Shown here piece after piece: positions 37,001 to 49,198 of a stretch of 64,000 bases of DNA. This stretch comes from Rotaria macrura. Lineage: Eukaryota; Rotifera; Eurotatoria; Philodinida; Philodinidae. The translations under genes and the position numbers were made by a program. The notes beneath the pieces were generated by a model. It was not told the DNA's origin. It worked only from the letters and a program-made list of their open reading frames with translations, and ran no database searches. Position 1 is the first letter of the stretch, and each line of letters begins with the position of its first letter. The stretch lies in the NCBI GenBank assembly GCA_900239685.1, contig OENT01000376.1:1-64000 (forward strand), read 5' to 3'.

Positions 37001-40000
37001 TCCACCGGGCGATGCTAGTGTATTGAAAGCTGGTACAAGTGCCATATGTTGTAAACCAGTGCTTTCACATTGATCAATAAATGAAGCTATTTTACTACAT
37101 GTTGTATAAAATGGTAGAAGTCGACCGATGATTTGACATGCTAAATTATTTGGATCAGCAGCTAAAACTGAACTTGATAAACGAAGCGCATCACTCAGTA
37201 ATTTAACCTACAAAATTTATAGAAAGATCATTAGCTTTTTCTTCATCGTCTATACAACAAATCTCATTTATACTTCTTTATCATAGTTAAAGTCAAGCGC
37301 ACTTTCATAATCATATATACAACTATTCAGCGGCATACTGGATAGTTTAGAATGAATAAAATCATAATTAAATAAGACATGTGTGTATAATTCTTCTTCA
37401 CGATGTGCACTCAATAATTGAAAAGGTAGTTCACTTAGTTTTCGTAAATTATAACGTATGGTTGAAGAATGAACATCTGATGTTTTATTATTTGTTGTAA
37501 ATATAAGTGGTTGAGCTGGAACTTTACGATCAGCTTCACCATCGGTTGATGTTAAATTAAACATACGTTTTTGATTATCAGAAAATTGAAATGGCTTCGG
37601 ACGACCTGCCCATATGCCCAAAAAGTAATCCGACAATTGAGAATGATATACTCGACGTACCTCAGCATTTGTTAAGTAACGATCATGAGAGACTGAAATT
37701 AAAGAATAGCATCATGTTCTTTCTTCTGTGCGACAATATTCGATAACAAGATCATCTTAAATTAGTATTGTAGAATTTTGTAATCGAAGCAGCACCAGAC
37801 AGAAAGTTCTTTTTAGTGTTGTTTAAGATAATGTGAGAGACGTTTTTAGAACTTCTTCAAGTAAATTTCAATTTGACTTATTGAAAAGAGTATCTATCAT
37901 TTTCTAGAATGCCATCTGTGTTAAATTCGTCGTATCATATTATGACATAGAATTTTGCTGGACAGAAACTCACACGTTTTGCTTCGAACTAGGATTAACT
38001 TATTTAATCAAATTAGAAATTCTCTATTCAATTGCTTACGATGTCAGAAACTATAAGATAATCTTGATTTCTGTTTAAAATGACAGAAGTGTGTCATCCG
38101 GATTCATTTTCCTTGACAGAAGTGATTTGTACTATCGAAAATGTTAAGCTGATCCTCCGGTCAGTGCCGATCAGATTGAATTTGTTGAGGTATTTTTTAT
38201 TAGAATTGCGAAAGATAAAATTCAGCTAAAAATGCAAGGTAACTTTGTCGAGAAGGAAATATCTTTTCCTCTTTTCATCTATCGTATAAAAGATAAAAAG
38301 AGCTCAAATTAGATTTCTACTATGTATTGATTTTTCTTTTACAATGTATAACGTCTAATGGTGATTTTCCTTCAAACATAACACATATCTCTTTGATCAG
38401 AACTTTTCATTTCAAAATTAGAACCATGCTTTTGTACCTTCTGCAAATTGCCGATGATACCAACAAACAACGGAAACACCTTCTGCTTCACGTTCGACTA
38501 AATAATTTGGCAGATCATTTCGGATACGCGTCCACAATAATGGTGGTATGCGTCTTATGGGTGGCAAGTGATATTGATAAACATCATTTAAAACGACTTC
38601 GTCAAGGGATATTAAATCTTCTAATTCAGCTTCACTCAAGCCCGATCTTGATGCCGTTATATATGATAAAGCATGTTCAACTAATATATGTCCATGTTGA
38701 TTTTCAATGCGACCTAATAATTTATTAATGGATGTAGATACTGTTTTAGCTAAATCTTTTTCTTGTGGTTTTATATAAGATTTCCATAATTTAATTTCAT
38801 CGAAGACCAATTTAACATACAATGGAATATTACATTCAGCAAGTCGTTCATGTACCAATTCCCTAGAGATTTGAAATAAGAATCTATTGAAAAACGAGTC
38901 ATCATTCAGCGAACACAAATCAATGTGATTGTTCGAATATTCTTCTACTCTATTTTAAGTTCGATTTAAATTAGATTTGTTCGAAAGATGATTGGCTTTC
39001 TCATTTCAGAGAAAGACCGTCCGTATATTTTACCGAATACATTGTTTAGCACTTATGAAAACAAACGTCTTCGAAACTGTAGGATTATCAATTTTGTAAT
39101 GATTTCGAATGTATCATAATCGTCACCAGTTCCGATTTTCTATTATCATGTTTTTGGCATGAAAAGTTTCAATTCCTCAAATATTCTCTCTATCGTGTGC
39201 TATTTAGGAAGAATTCCTTCTAGTATAAGAAGTGTTCTTGAGCAGTGGTTTTAGATATATGGTATGGTATGTTGTCCGATGAATTTTAGGATCAGTAATC
39301 TCTTTCACACAATTCTTGAGACTATTACATTTTTGCCGCTGTGCTTATGATTGCATATAAGTAATTATGATTGATAAAGAACACTTCATTAGGAATAGAA
39401 TCTAAGCGAAGTGTGTCATACTGGAAGATTATATTGACTTTTTACGAGAGTGTTCGATATATAAAGAAGTTTGGTAAGGATACATTATAACCTTTAGATC
39501 AGCAAGATATCGGAATTACAAATTATATTAAAAATCATGAAACTCGAACGAGTTAACAACAGCTGTTTGACTCAGATCGTTTGTCTCAATTCATGAAAAG
39601 TTCAGGCTACTGAATTCTTCACTTCGATTGCAGCTAAAGACTGAGCTCGAAATATTGAGTTCATTAGATGTCTATATTACATACCATTGTGCATCTGTTA
39701 TTGTTCGATGTTGTCGAACTAATCTTGCTTTCAATACAGTTTTGCTTAATTCTTCACCTAATGGCTTTATCTAAAGTAGAAAAAAGAAAACCGATCGAAA
39801 TACTAATTATAAATCCTGCCCATATACATACTTGAATGAAATTCTCTCGACTATCAATGATATTACGAAGTGTATTTAAAATATTGAATATTCCAGGTAA
39901 TGTTGAAATAATCTAGAGTTCATTATGTTAATATGCATTTAGAGAAGGAAATGTTTGTTGTTCTTACTAGTTTAACATGATTCGGAAGTGTTGGTGGTAA

Positions 40001-43000
40001 CCATGACATTGAATGTGCACCATCAGCTGATGATAGTTGATCTAATGAGTCAAAAAATATGCATAATGGTTTATCAGCTGGAGTCTTCTCTAATAAACGT
40101 TTAAAATAATTGATTAATTGAGATAATTCCACTGGTATTGTATTGTCAGGTACTTGATATAGAAAGCATAATTGCTGACAAACACTACGTAATAAAGGTC
40201 CTATCGATGAACTGTCAGGTGTTGTACCAAGAAATCGAATAATTCGTATAGGTGTAGATTGTTTCGATGGAAACCACAATGAAGATTCTGAAGCAATCTT
40301 CGCTAACATACTCGATTTACCACAGCCACCTTCACCCCATAGAACTAATGGTTGTTTCGATGGGCCTTGAGTATAGTTACGAACACGTTCAAGAATATCT
40401 GTACGGCCTTGAAAATCTTGACTGAAGTTATTTACAGCATGAAGTTGTTGAAGAATTTCAGTGTAAACCCTAGAATCACAGAAAACATAATGTTTTTGTC
40501 TGTAATTTACACGTGCGCTGATAAAGTCACTTGACGCAAAGGCAGAAAAATATTCGCTTTGTGTAGATTATGGATAGTGAATTGATAGTCTGATCGAAGA
40601 ACGGTCGTTAATGGTTGACGATTGTCCTTCGGAATGCAACTAGACTCTAGTTTGTCAATCTTACTCATCTGAAACATAGATGTAAGATATTCTTTGCAAT
40701 CTTTAATAGCTGGTTGTCTACGCTAAGAAATTTTGTGTTGAAATTGATAGATATCGATGTTCAAATCATATCTAAATTTTCTTCGAAAACAAAGACAATT
40801 CATGTGATAGATGTCTTTCCACGAGTGTTATTATACTAACAATATGCTGTGATAGAATATAGTTTAAATTAAACATGAGAGTTTCCTGAATTAAGGATAC
40901 GAAAAAGTTGATCCTTTGCAAATTACATGACCTTGGTGCGACTATTGATAATCTCGAAGAGTTCACTACTAAGTGTAATTATTACGAGTCTTTCATCGTA
41001 ACTATCAAAATATTAGAGACTTTTTTCTCGGTCCGAGTGAGACGTTCAGTATTTGTCTCGAAAGATTTTAGTAACTATTATTCAATAATTTAATTAAGTT
41101 CATTTTTAATTGAAACGATTTTGATATCTACTCGTTGGATTTTGTCTCGATGATGAATTCATTTACCTGTGTGACGAAAAAGTATGTTGTTGTCTAACAC
41201 CACGATCTATTAATTCAACAATTCGTCGATAGAATGTTTCAATAAAATCATTTAAATAATCGGCATGAACAGTTTTATTTAAACCATCTTCATCTGACCA
41301 TGGAACTGTGTATCGAATAATACTGGATTCTGGAAGTGTGGCTGGTACCTATATATTTCAACGAATGATTCATGTTGAAACGTTGCTATATATATTTTCT
41401 TCTCGATTGAATTTAACTTACACGAACATCTCGCAAATCAGATAGCATACGTTGTGCTTCCATATCAATTTGTTTAGATGCAATGTCGATAAATTTCATT
41501 GAATGACGCAAGAGAGCAACATTTATATTTTCAATGTGACGAAAAAACCCTAACGTATGATCTTCACGATCCTTGGCATTCAATATTCCTCGTACGACTT
41601 CTTGTTCAGTGACTAAATAGAGAAAGACTTTTGATCACATATAAAATCTATTCACATTTGCTTACCTGACCAATTATATCGATGATTATCCTGTGCCGTA
41701 AATTTACCCTGTTGTAAAAGTGTAAAAGCAGCGACGCGTACAGCACGATTTAATTTACCCATCGTTTCCCACCATTGACTTTGATCTTCTTCCATTAGTC
41801 GAGGATGAGCTCGATTAGTAAAATTAGTGAATATAGAGCTGACAGGCTGTAAACTATATAAACTTGGTATATTATTCGAATCAAGTTTATACCATTGATT
41901 AAGTAAGCTTGCATCTTCACTACTTGATACAGATATAACCTTAAGAAATTCATCTTCGTCAATTTTTGTTGGCAACGGTCGATAACCATATTTTTGACCA
42001 AGAAAAACCTACGAAAATATCAATCAATCATATGATCGGATTTATGAAAATACATTTCGATAGAGTGTGGCTATTCAATAAATAAAGAACACTTTTGATA
42101 AGAACTAACTAAGTCAGTTCCATAAATACACTCATGAGACCATACTATCGATATAAATTTGATACAAAATTTTTACTGTTGTTATTTATCGCAGAAATAT
42201 TCTAACTTGATAATTCTTTGTCTCAATCGTCGAGAAATACATCAAGTAACTACAGTAGTTCATAAATTACAAATATTATCAATAAATATATATATATATA
42301 GTTCTTCATCGTACAACCTATAGATATTTCATGGCCCAAAATGACGAAGGGTTGACAAGTACTCGTTTCAATCTGTCACGTTGCCATGTTAGTTTTGGTC
42401 ATGATTTAAGAATGTATGAATTTCTGTACTACATACAATACTACTGTTTAAAAATTGGACATCATAACATTTTATGAATATTAGAAATAGAGTTCTGATG
42501 TAAGTCTGGAAAACCATGGAATCCCTTGGATTTATATCAAAATAAGACTACAACCTGATAGATTTGATTTATGGTAGTCTTATGATTTACATGTTTTCTT
42601 TGTTTGCAATTATAAGGATTTTCTATCTATATCTATAATATAATACATATTAATTAGTGTATGTTCATCTTCTTTTCTCTCCTTGTTAAGTCATAGATAA
42701 CTGGTTTTTCTCTTTCCTTTCATACTTATGGGAAATTTCCATATTAATCTATGAATTTTTCTTTTTTTTATTATTCATCTCGTTTGGTAATTTTCCGCAA
42801 GGAATTTTCTAGCACTTGTTATCAATCGATTTAAAATGCTAGAATTTTTCATAGAGACACTTCTAGATTTTCGAAATAAGGTATAAGTGAGATTAAACTC
42901 TCTTCAGTAATGAGTTTTTTACTCTAAATTTCAATAAAGAGCTCATCAGCACTATTTGATTCTATTATTACTTTGTTTATGATGTTGGAAAATGCAAATC

Positions 43001-43481
43001 TATGCTTTGATATTAAATCAATAGCTTTCAACGGTTTATATAAAACAACATGAATATAACGTTTTTTCTAAGTGAATAACAGTGATCCCCTACCACAAAG
43101 TTCGGTCCAACAGACACTCGTTGACAATTATCTATTTCTTGCATGCATAATTCTGTTGTCTTATGATCATCGGTAGCCTCATCTCGAACACCCCAACGCA
43201 TATCGACAACTTGAAATTCAAGCCCATGTTTTTCTCGACAGTATTCTTTCAGTTTAGGATATGTGTGTTGCATGAGTGAATTGCGTTCCATACTTGTATC
43301 TAAATCAACGAAAAACTAAAACTTAAAATTAAAACCAGATATAGTTTTTACCTGTAAATGTGGATGATGTAAAAATACGAACAATTTTCGATGCGAGACT
43401 AGGTAAATTATCTAATTTACCCAAAAATACATGTTGAAGAATTTCGAACTCTTGCTCTGCAGTATACTTTTGTTCAGGCAT
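31039..43481 (-). CDS. DUF4062-NACHT-WD40 protein, NWD1/NWD2-like
   Basis: Seventeen exons: 43481-43352, 43299-43094, 42008-41666, 41612-41422, 41348-41167, 40469-39968, 39912-39832, 39770-39685, 38862-38438, 37692-37274, 37207-36589, 36538-36151, 35191-35009, 34940-34573, 33878-33733, 33677-33273 and 31530-31039. They encode 1721 residues, close to vertebrate NWD2. Residues about 34-120 form a DUF4062-type domain (VRIFTSSTFTDTSMER, EFQVVDMRWGVRDEATDD, LGQKYGYRPLP). The NACHT-like P-loop is GEGGCGKSS at about 396, and Walker B is CIFFDSLDQL near 487-496. A helical region follows with HSQLSDYFLGIW. From about 900 to the C-terminus come WD40-type repeats (for example TTGMDKTTKVWNLE, GNFVIWDIEERR). 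Such STAND ATPases oligomerise. NWD proteins are linked to signalling and neuronal functions, but the role here is unknown. The intron between 33733 and 33677 is GC-AG. Intron 16 contains a tRNA-like sequence. Confidence 0.92.
32285..32465 (-). repeat. Possible tRNA-derived SINE remnant in an intron
   Basis: On the minus strand, GGCCTTGTCTCAACGGTAAA (32457-32438) followed by AGCTCTTCGCCC resembles the 5' half of a tRNA with an A box. About 95 nt further on, GTATGAATCTTGG resembles a B box. A T-run lies beyond it. The stems are not intact, so this is not a working tRNA. Pol III-derived SINE or chance are both possible. Confidence 0.22.
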
Positions 43482-45765
43482 GGTTAGATTTCTTTTCCTG
43501 TTTTAGCATGCAAAGAAAACTGTGTATGTTTTTGCTTAAACTATTTAGATATATTGCCGATGTTGTTCAAATTGAACGTGTAGACGATTGAGAATGAAAG
43601 AAGAGGAAAAAAGAAATCAAAAAGTAATCAATGAATAAATAGTTCTTTTTCTTGTCAATTGTAATCACCTTATGAAATTTTCTTTTTTCATAAGAAACAG
43701 AAAGCAAAAAAACATCCGTGAGAACTATTTCCCAATTTTTTCTCGGTTGAATAAAATGCAATTTGAGATTTTTAATTTCATTCACTCGTTTATTTTCTCG
43801 ACGACAAAGCCTGAACAAATGTATAGATCTCCATCGTAATTGAACGACTGCCGCCGATCGAAGCATGTAGTAAAAATCACAATGAAATAGTGATATGTAA
43901 TTCTAGGAAAACGGTAATTATGCACGGAAAAGAAATAAAAAACGTCATGTGTGAACGAATGCAGAGAAACTCGCACCTTTTCTCGGAACACTTGTGTTCT
44001 TAATTTGAATACTTACACTATACATGCATTCCATAAGACAGAAGAGCATATTAAAAATGAACCATGCAATCTTTCATGAACGGAGAAATTGAAATGTCAT
44101 CCTTTCGTTTTAAAAAAATAAAATTGGTTTTTATAAATGATTGTGCAGAGAATAGATAAATGTAATGAATAAAAACTCAATGTAAACATATGCATTCGTG
44201 ATGATTATTGATCTCTGGAATTTTTCGAATTCTTTGAAGTGATGGTCTATAGTCCACTGATTGTGACTGGCATTACTGGCCGCAGAACCTCTTTATCGAT
44301 ATCTAGTTAATGAATACTTCTATTAAAAATCAGATTTATAGTTGCTTTTATCTAAAGTTCATCCCATGATAAAGAAAATTTTCTGAACATATCGTTCTGA
44401 TGATCAATATAAATGTTATATCAAAACTTCTAAAGCTGTTGAGTCCCAAATATTGAAAAATTTTAGAGTATAGAGATCTTCAATAAGAACCCAATCTAGA
44501 TTTAGAGTGCGAAAAGTGGTTTTTCTCAGTAAATCTATTATTAATTTGCCTTTATCATTATATTGGGATCAAAATAAACTTTTCATCAATCGTGTAAATT
44601 ACGTATTTCAGCACAGACATGCCAATGTTGTTTTGCCACACTTCCAAAGACATACGATCTGTTATATAGCTGCGAATATTTTCTATTTTGAATGCAACCA
44701 TTGAGTAATGTTTAAAATATTAATCTTACAATAAATTCACAATAAGCTTTTTTTCTACTATATACATATTTATACTGTGCATATTCCTCAAAGCACGAGA
44801 TTCTCCATCGCAGGTAGATGAAACTGATCGCATCCGTCGATCAAAACCTATTTAATGACTTACGTACTACTTTTGAAACGAGATCAACAGTGTAGGAGGG
44901 GATCGGGGGTAATTCGAGTCTATGATGAATTTAGTCCAACTTTCGACTAACTTATTGTTTTTTTGATATCATACTTCACATTGGAAATGATTTTAATAGA
45001 TATATCACATGTGTATATACAAAGTTCGCTATGTTTTTACAGTATGATAGCGACATCTTTTCTGCGATCTACAAAATTTAATGATCCCTTATACCTACTT
45101 CAATGGCATGTTTTCAATACATTATACTTTATTTATCGAATGAAGAGACAGAGAATGATGATGTCACTAATAAAATAAACAATATAGTCATTCTAAGTTC
45201 ATTGTGTTGTTTCGATCGTTCTTCTTTTTAATTGTTATAATTTCACATTGATGATCGTTTCGGTGGAAATTTTTTCTATTATAACTAGGAAAAATTTTCA
45301 TTACGTGACAAAGCAAACATAAATAAAGGTGATGTTACGGTAATTTCACCATTCTTGCATACTATTTTTCTTTTTCGTTAGACCGTAAGTAGGCTTGAAT
45401 TGTTTTCTTTGTCATCTTTGTTTTTCAGAAAATATTATGCTATTATTGTGTATACGTATTTCTTTGATCAAATGTTCAAATAATACTTTATTCAACAAAG
45501 TGTTTTTTCACAAAAAAAAAGATCTTATGTTTTTCTCTTTCCTAATGGCTCTGTCATGGAGTAATATGTGGTAAATGTGTTTTGTAAGTAAGCCAAAGAA
45601 GTTAGAGTGAATTTGGCACTGGGAACTGTGGGGAATGATTGATGGAAACTTGTCAATAGTGTAGGGAGATGATTGGGTATATTGACAAGCAAGTTTTTCC
45701 CACAAAATGATATTTAGATCAATTTTTGAATTTGAATGTTTCAGATTAGTTCATTTGAAATAAAT
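43482..45765. other. Divergent intergenic region, 2.3 kb
   Basis: It separates the minus-strand NACHT-WD40 gene from the plus-strand SR-protein pair, so it should contain both promoters. No TATA box was clear for either. Open frames at 43567-43991, 44507-44704 and 44963-45178 lack domains and splice context. The SR gene start is preceded by a T-rich AG at 45743-45744. Confidence 0.5.
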
Positions 45766-48700
45766 ATGAGTCAAACTCGAAATCGAAGTCACGAAGAAAG
45801 TGCATCTAGATCACCGTCGAAATCAAAATCACGATCAAGATCAGGTTCCCTTTCATCAACATCATCGTATGTAGCTCTGTTTTTCATGTCACTCGGTGAT
45901 TAATCATTATTTTCATTGTATAACAGTGGTCGTGCAGCCAAGGCTGCCAATTGGAATGGTGAATCAGGCTATCGTTTACACGTTTCTCCGCTTAGTCCTC
46001 GTACGTCACGACGTGATATAGAAAATATTTTTTCTAAATTCGGATCAATTAATGAAGTAGGCTCTAAAGAATTTTCTATAGAATAATTATTTGATGTTTG
46101 AAAATTAAGGTTTGGATGGCGACAAATCCACCTTGCTTTGCATTTGTGAATTTTAAACATCGAGCTGATGCCGAAGATGCAATACAAGCAATGGATGGAA
46201 AGTAAGTTAGAATATCATGAAGGCTCTGATGTTTAATCTTGATTCAGTAAGTATTGTGAGTCAAGCTTTGTACTTGTGCAAATCTTGCTGTTGAATTCAA
46301 CTCGATAAACTTCAATTTTCTATTTATCGATAATTAGTTAGGTGCAAATTTTTTCTCAACCAGATTATATTTCACTGTTTATATGCATTACCCTAATGAC
46401 TCATTCAAATAGGCAGTTTTATTGACAGTACGTCAAAGAAGAGTGAAAATATTATTAAAAGAAACCAGTTTATTCATCATAGATGCGTGATGAACTGAAA
46501 CAGATATCTGATTTCGTAAAATTGAATATTAGTTTTAGGTCTCGTAGAACTCTGGGGAAAAAATGTCTATATTTTGATTTCAATATAAAAATCAGTCGAT
46601 ATCTTTTGTTCATTTGAAAGATCATTCTTTTATTTTTTCACTCGGAGTATTTTATTGTAGTTCATGAAAAACAGTAAATGGATGATTGATAAATGCAAAA
46701 ATTTTTATTCGTACAGATGCATATTGTACCAATATAGAGATGGCCATCATGGAATCCATGTGCGAGTCTAAACAAATTCTAACGTTCATACTCTTTCTTA
46801 CTCATTTCATGAATACCGATGTGTTAAAGCTTGCATGATAGAACACCAGAGAGCATCAATTTTAATTTTTAACTTGATATATTGCAAGAGGTTAATAATG
46901 GTATCAGCAGGCTAGAGGCCATGAGCCACAAAAATATCATACTTCTTAAACAGGTTGAAGATAGGTCATTGGATCTAATAATATTCTTGGTATTTAGAAA
47001 TATATATTTCTGTCGTTTTAGGATGATTGACAATTCTCGAGTTGGCATTTCATTTGCACGTAAACGTACGATCGGCGGTCGTCGAGGTGGGTCGTATAGT
47101 AACGGAGGTGATCGATTCTCACGTGGAGATCGTGATTCATCACGCTATCGTCGCCGTTATTCACCACGCCATTCCGATGATCGTGATAAGTAAGTTCATT
47201 AAAAATTTTCAAATAAGATTTCCTTGACATTGTTTGTACTTTTACATCAATAGATACAATGATCGTCGCCGACGATATTCACGATCACGTAGTCCAGTTC
47301 AACATAATAAACGTGATTATCGTCCACGTTCAAGATCGTCATCGCCTAAGTAAGTTGAACAAAAAAATTAAAAACTCATCATCATCATTCAAACACAAGT
47401 GAATGATTATTTGTAAAATCTTGTCAGTGGAGTTCCTTTCGGGCTTGAAAACTATTCTTTGGCTTGTACAAATCTGGATAAGCTCTGAAACATTTACACT
47501 GATTATTATCCCCGAGTTAATACATGACGATTGTGGTAAATCAAATCATTATCATGTACAATATTGACAAATGTATTCCAACTATGAATATTCCGAGGAT
47601 CGCCTAAGTCTTATGGATGCTGTTTTCCATTGTCAATGAACTCTTGGAAAGGAGTATGAAGTCGATTGCTATGGAAACCTACCCAACGATCCATTGACTC
47701 TGCTGCTCTGATGGGAGAGGCCAAACAATTCTATTCAGAACTTGTATACAGTAAATTTTTCTTCGGAAAACATTATGTAAGTGCTAGAAAGTGTCAATCT
47801 TGAGATGAAAATTTGACCTCATAATAGAACGTATGAACTTTAATAATAAATTGATAGTAGACGAGAGTTTCTTTATCTAAATAAATTCAACTATCCACGA
47901 TAATTCTTCAACCTTTCTTAGTTGCTAAGTGTTCTGTAAAATTGAATTTCGTCCTAGTTCTCAGCTGCGTGATATGTGTTTATTCGGCTATTTAGTCATT
48001 CTTCCCTAAGAATGAGACGTTCGTAATATTTAGCATACTATCAATAAATCCAAGCAATTTTCTTGTAACTGTTTCTAAAGTAAAAAAGATAAAAGTCGTC
48101 GACTCGTTTCAATATGTTTTTTATTTTTAATGAGAAATAACCGTTCGATTTTGTTTTTTCTTTCTTTCTATAGAACTATGTTTAAACTGAAATGAATATG
48201 AATCACAACATTCTCTTCAGTAGATTCTACAAGCGTATGATCGATTAGTTTCTATTCAGCTTACATATCTGTTAGCAATATAATTGACAATACCAAGAAT
48301 GAATTTTTCGTCAGGATGATTCCCAACAAGGTTATTTCTATTAACAGTTTTCTCAGGTCTAGATGACTGCAGTAATGAAACTTGAAGTCTTGCTATATGA
48401 TCAATTCTATTCAACAAAAGTAATACTCTCCATTTACCACAAACCATTCTGATAAAACCATATACTTAAGTCTGCTCAATCCACTGAAAGTTGTCACTAT
48501 CTTCAATATCCTTGCACTTTTTTTCCAATCTCGCTGCTTACTCAGTCATCTAAAATCTTCTACGGAAAGACAATAAATTCATTTTTAGCAACGAGAACGA
48601 ACCAATCTTATGAATAGGTTGCCGAGCGGAGAATAGTCATCGGCACATTGTAGTCGAAAGACGAGCTATTGACTGGGTCAAACAACAGAAAATGTTGAAC

Positions 48701-48869
48701 CGCACAGATTTCCATTTGACTAAGGAATATGTTTAGGGTATCAAAATGAGAGTAAGTATAGGAGTGTATTAAACTTTGATATCACACTCTGTTTAGAGCA
48801 CGTCGTAATCGACCATCATCAAGAGATCGTTCACCACAACAACAAGCAGCAAATATTGTGCATAGGTAA
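45766..48869 (+). CDS. SR splicing factor, SRSF3/7-like (upstream copy)
   Basis: Six exons, 45766-45866, 45927-46056, 46110-46201, 47022-47189, 47254-47349 and 48797-48869, give 219 residues ending VHR. A short RS-rich N-terminus leads into one RRM at about residues 48-121. RNP2 is YRLHVSPL. The RNP1 region is [15 protein letters not shown], followed by [12 protein letters not shown]. The C-terminus is an Arg/Ser/Tyr-rich tail ([18 protein letters not shown]). The VWxAxNPPxFAFV signature and the arrangement point to SRSF3/SRSF7 (RSP-6) proteins, which bind exonic enhancers and act in splicing and mRNA export. The RNP1 glycine normally in NPPGFAFV is cysteine here, and the next gene shares this. 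The last intron is 1447 nt and intron 3 is 820 nt. In SR genes such introns often hold poison exons. The final exon could instead splice on at 48865. Confidence 0.85.
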
Positions 48870-49198
48870 TATATATGACAGACAGTTTACTTATTTGTCA
48901 ATTTTTGTTTAGATATAAAGAAAGTGATGATTGATGATACGATTCAATACAAACCGAACGGTTCTTCATCTTTTTTTTTGTTTTTGAAAATATGTAAACA
49001 GGACTAAATTCAATTAAAACATCATTTTCTTTTTGTTGTCGGTTTTCTTTGTTTAACTAAATGATGTCTTGTGGAAAAAAAAACAAAAAAAAATTCTCTT
49101 TCTTGTGTATTGTACCAAGCTTGATTAGTGTCTGTTGTTGTTCTAGATTCTTTCAGTGGTACTTTTTTATATTTCGATCATCATAAGACGAAAGTTCA
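48870..49198. other. Short spacer between the two SR genes
   Basis: The spacer is 329 nt. It holds an ATTAAA at 49013-49018, usable as a polyadenylation signal for the upstream gene. It also holds T-rich AG acceptor-like sites at 49145-49146 and 49155-49156, just before the start of the second gene. There is no TATA box. The short distance and the acceptor sites leave open a polycistronic transcript resolved by trans-splicing. Confidence 0.4.

Noticed and set aside
40507-40668. 53-codon minus-strand frame between exons 5 and 6 of the NACHT-WD40 gene
   Set aside because: With its acceptor it would put an immediate stop in the host frame. Exons 5 and 6 join directly in phase and keep the family sequence.
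43567-43991. Overlapping minus-strand frames upstream of the NACHT-WD40 gene
   Set aside because: Low-complexity, two overlapping frames, no domain. The gene start at 43481 already gives the family N-terminus.
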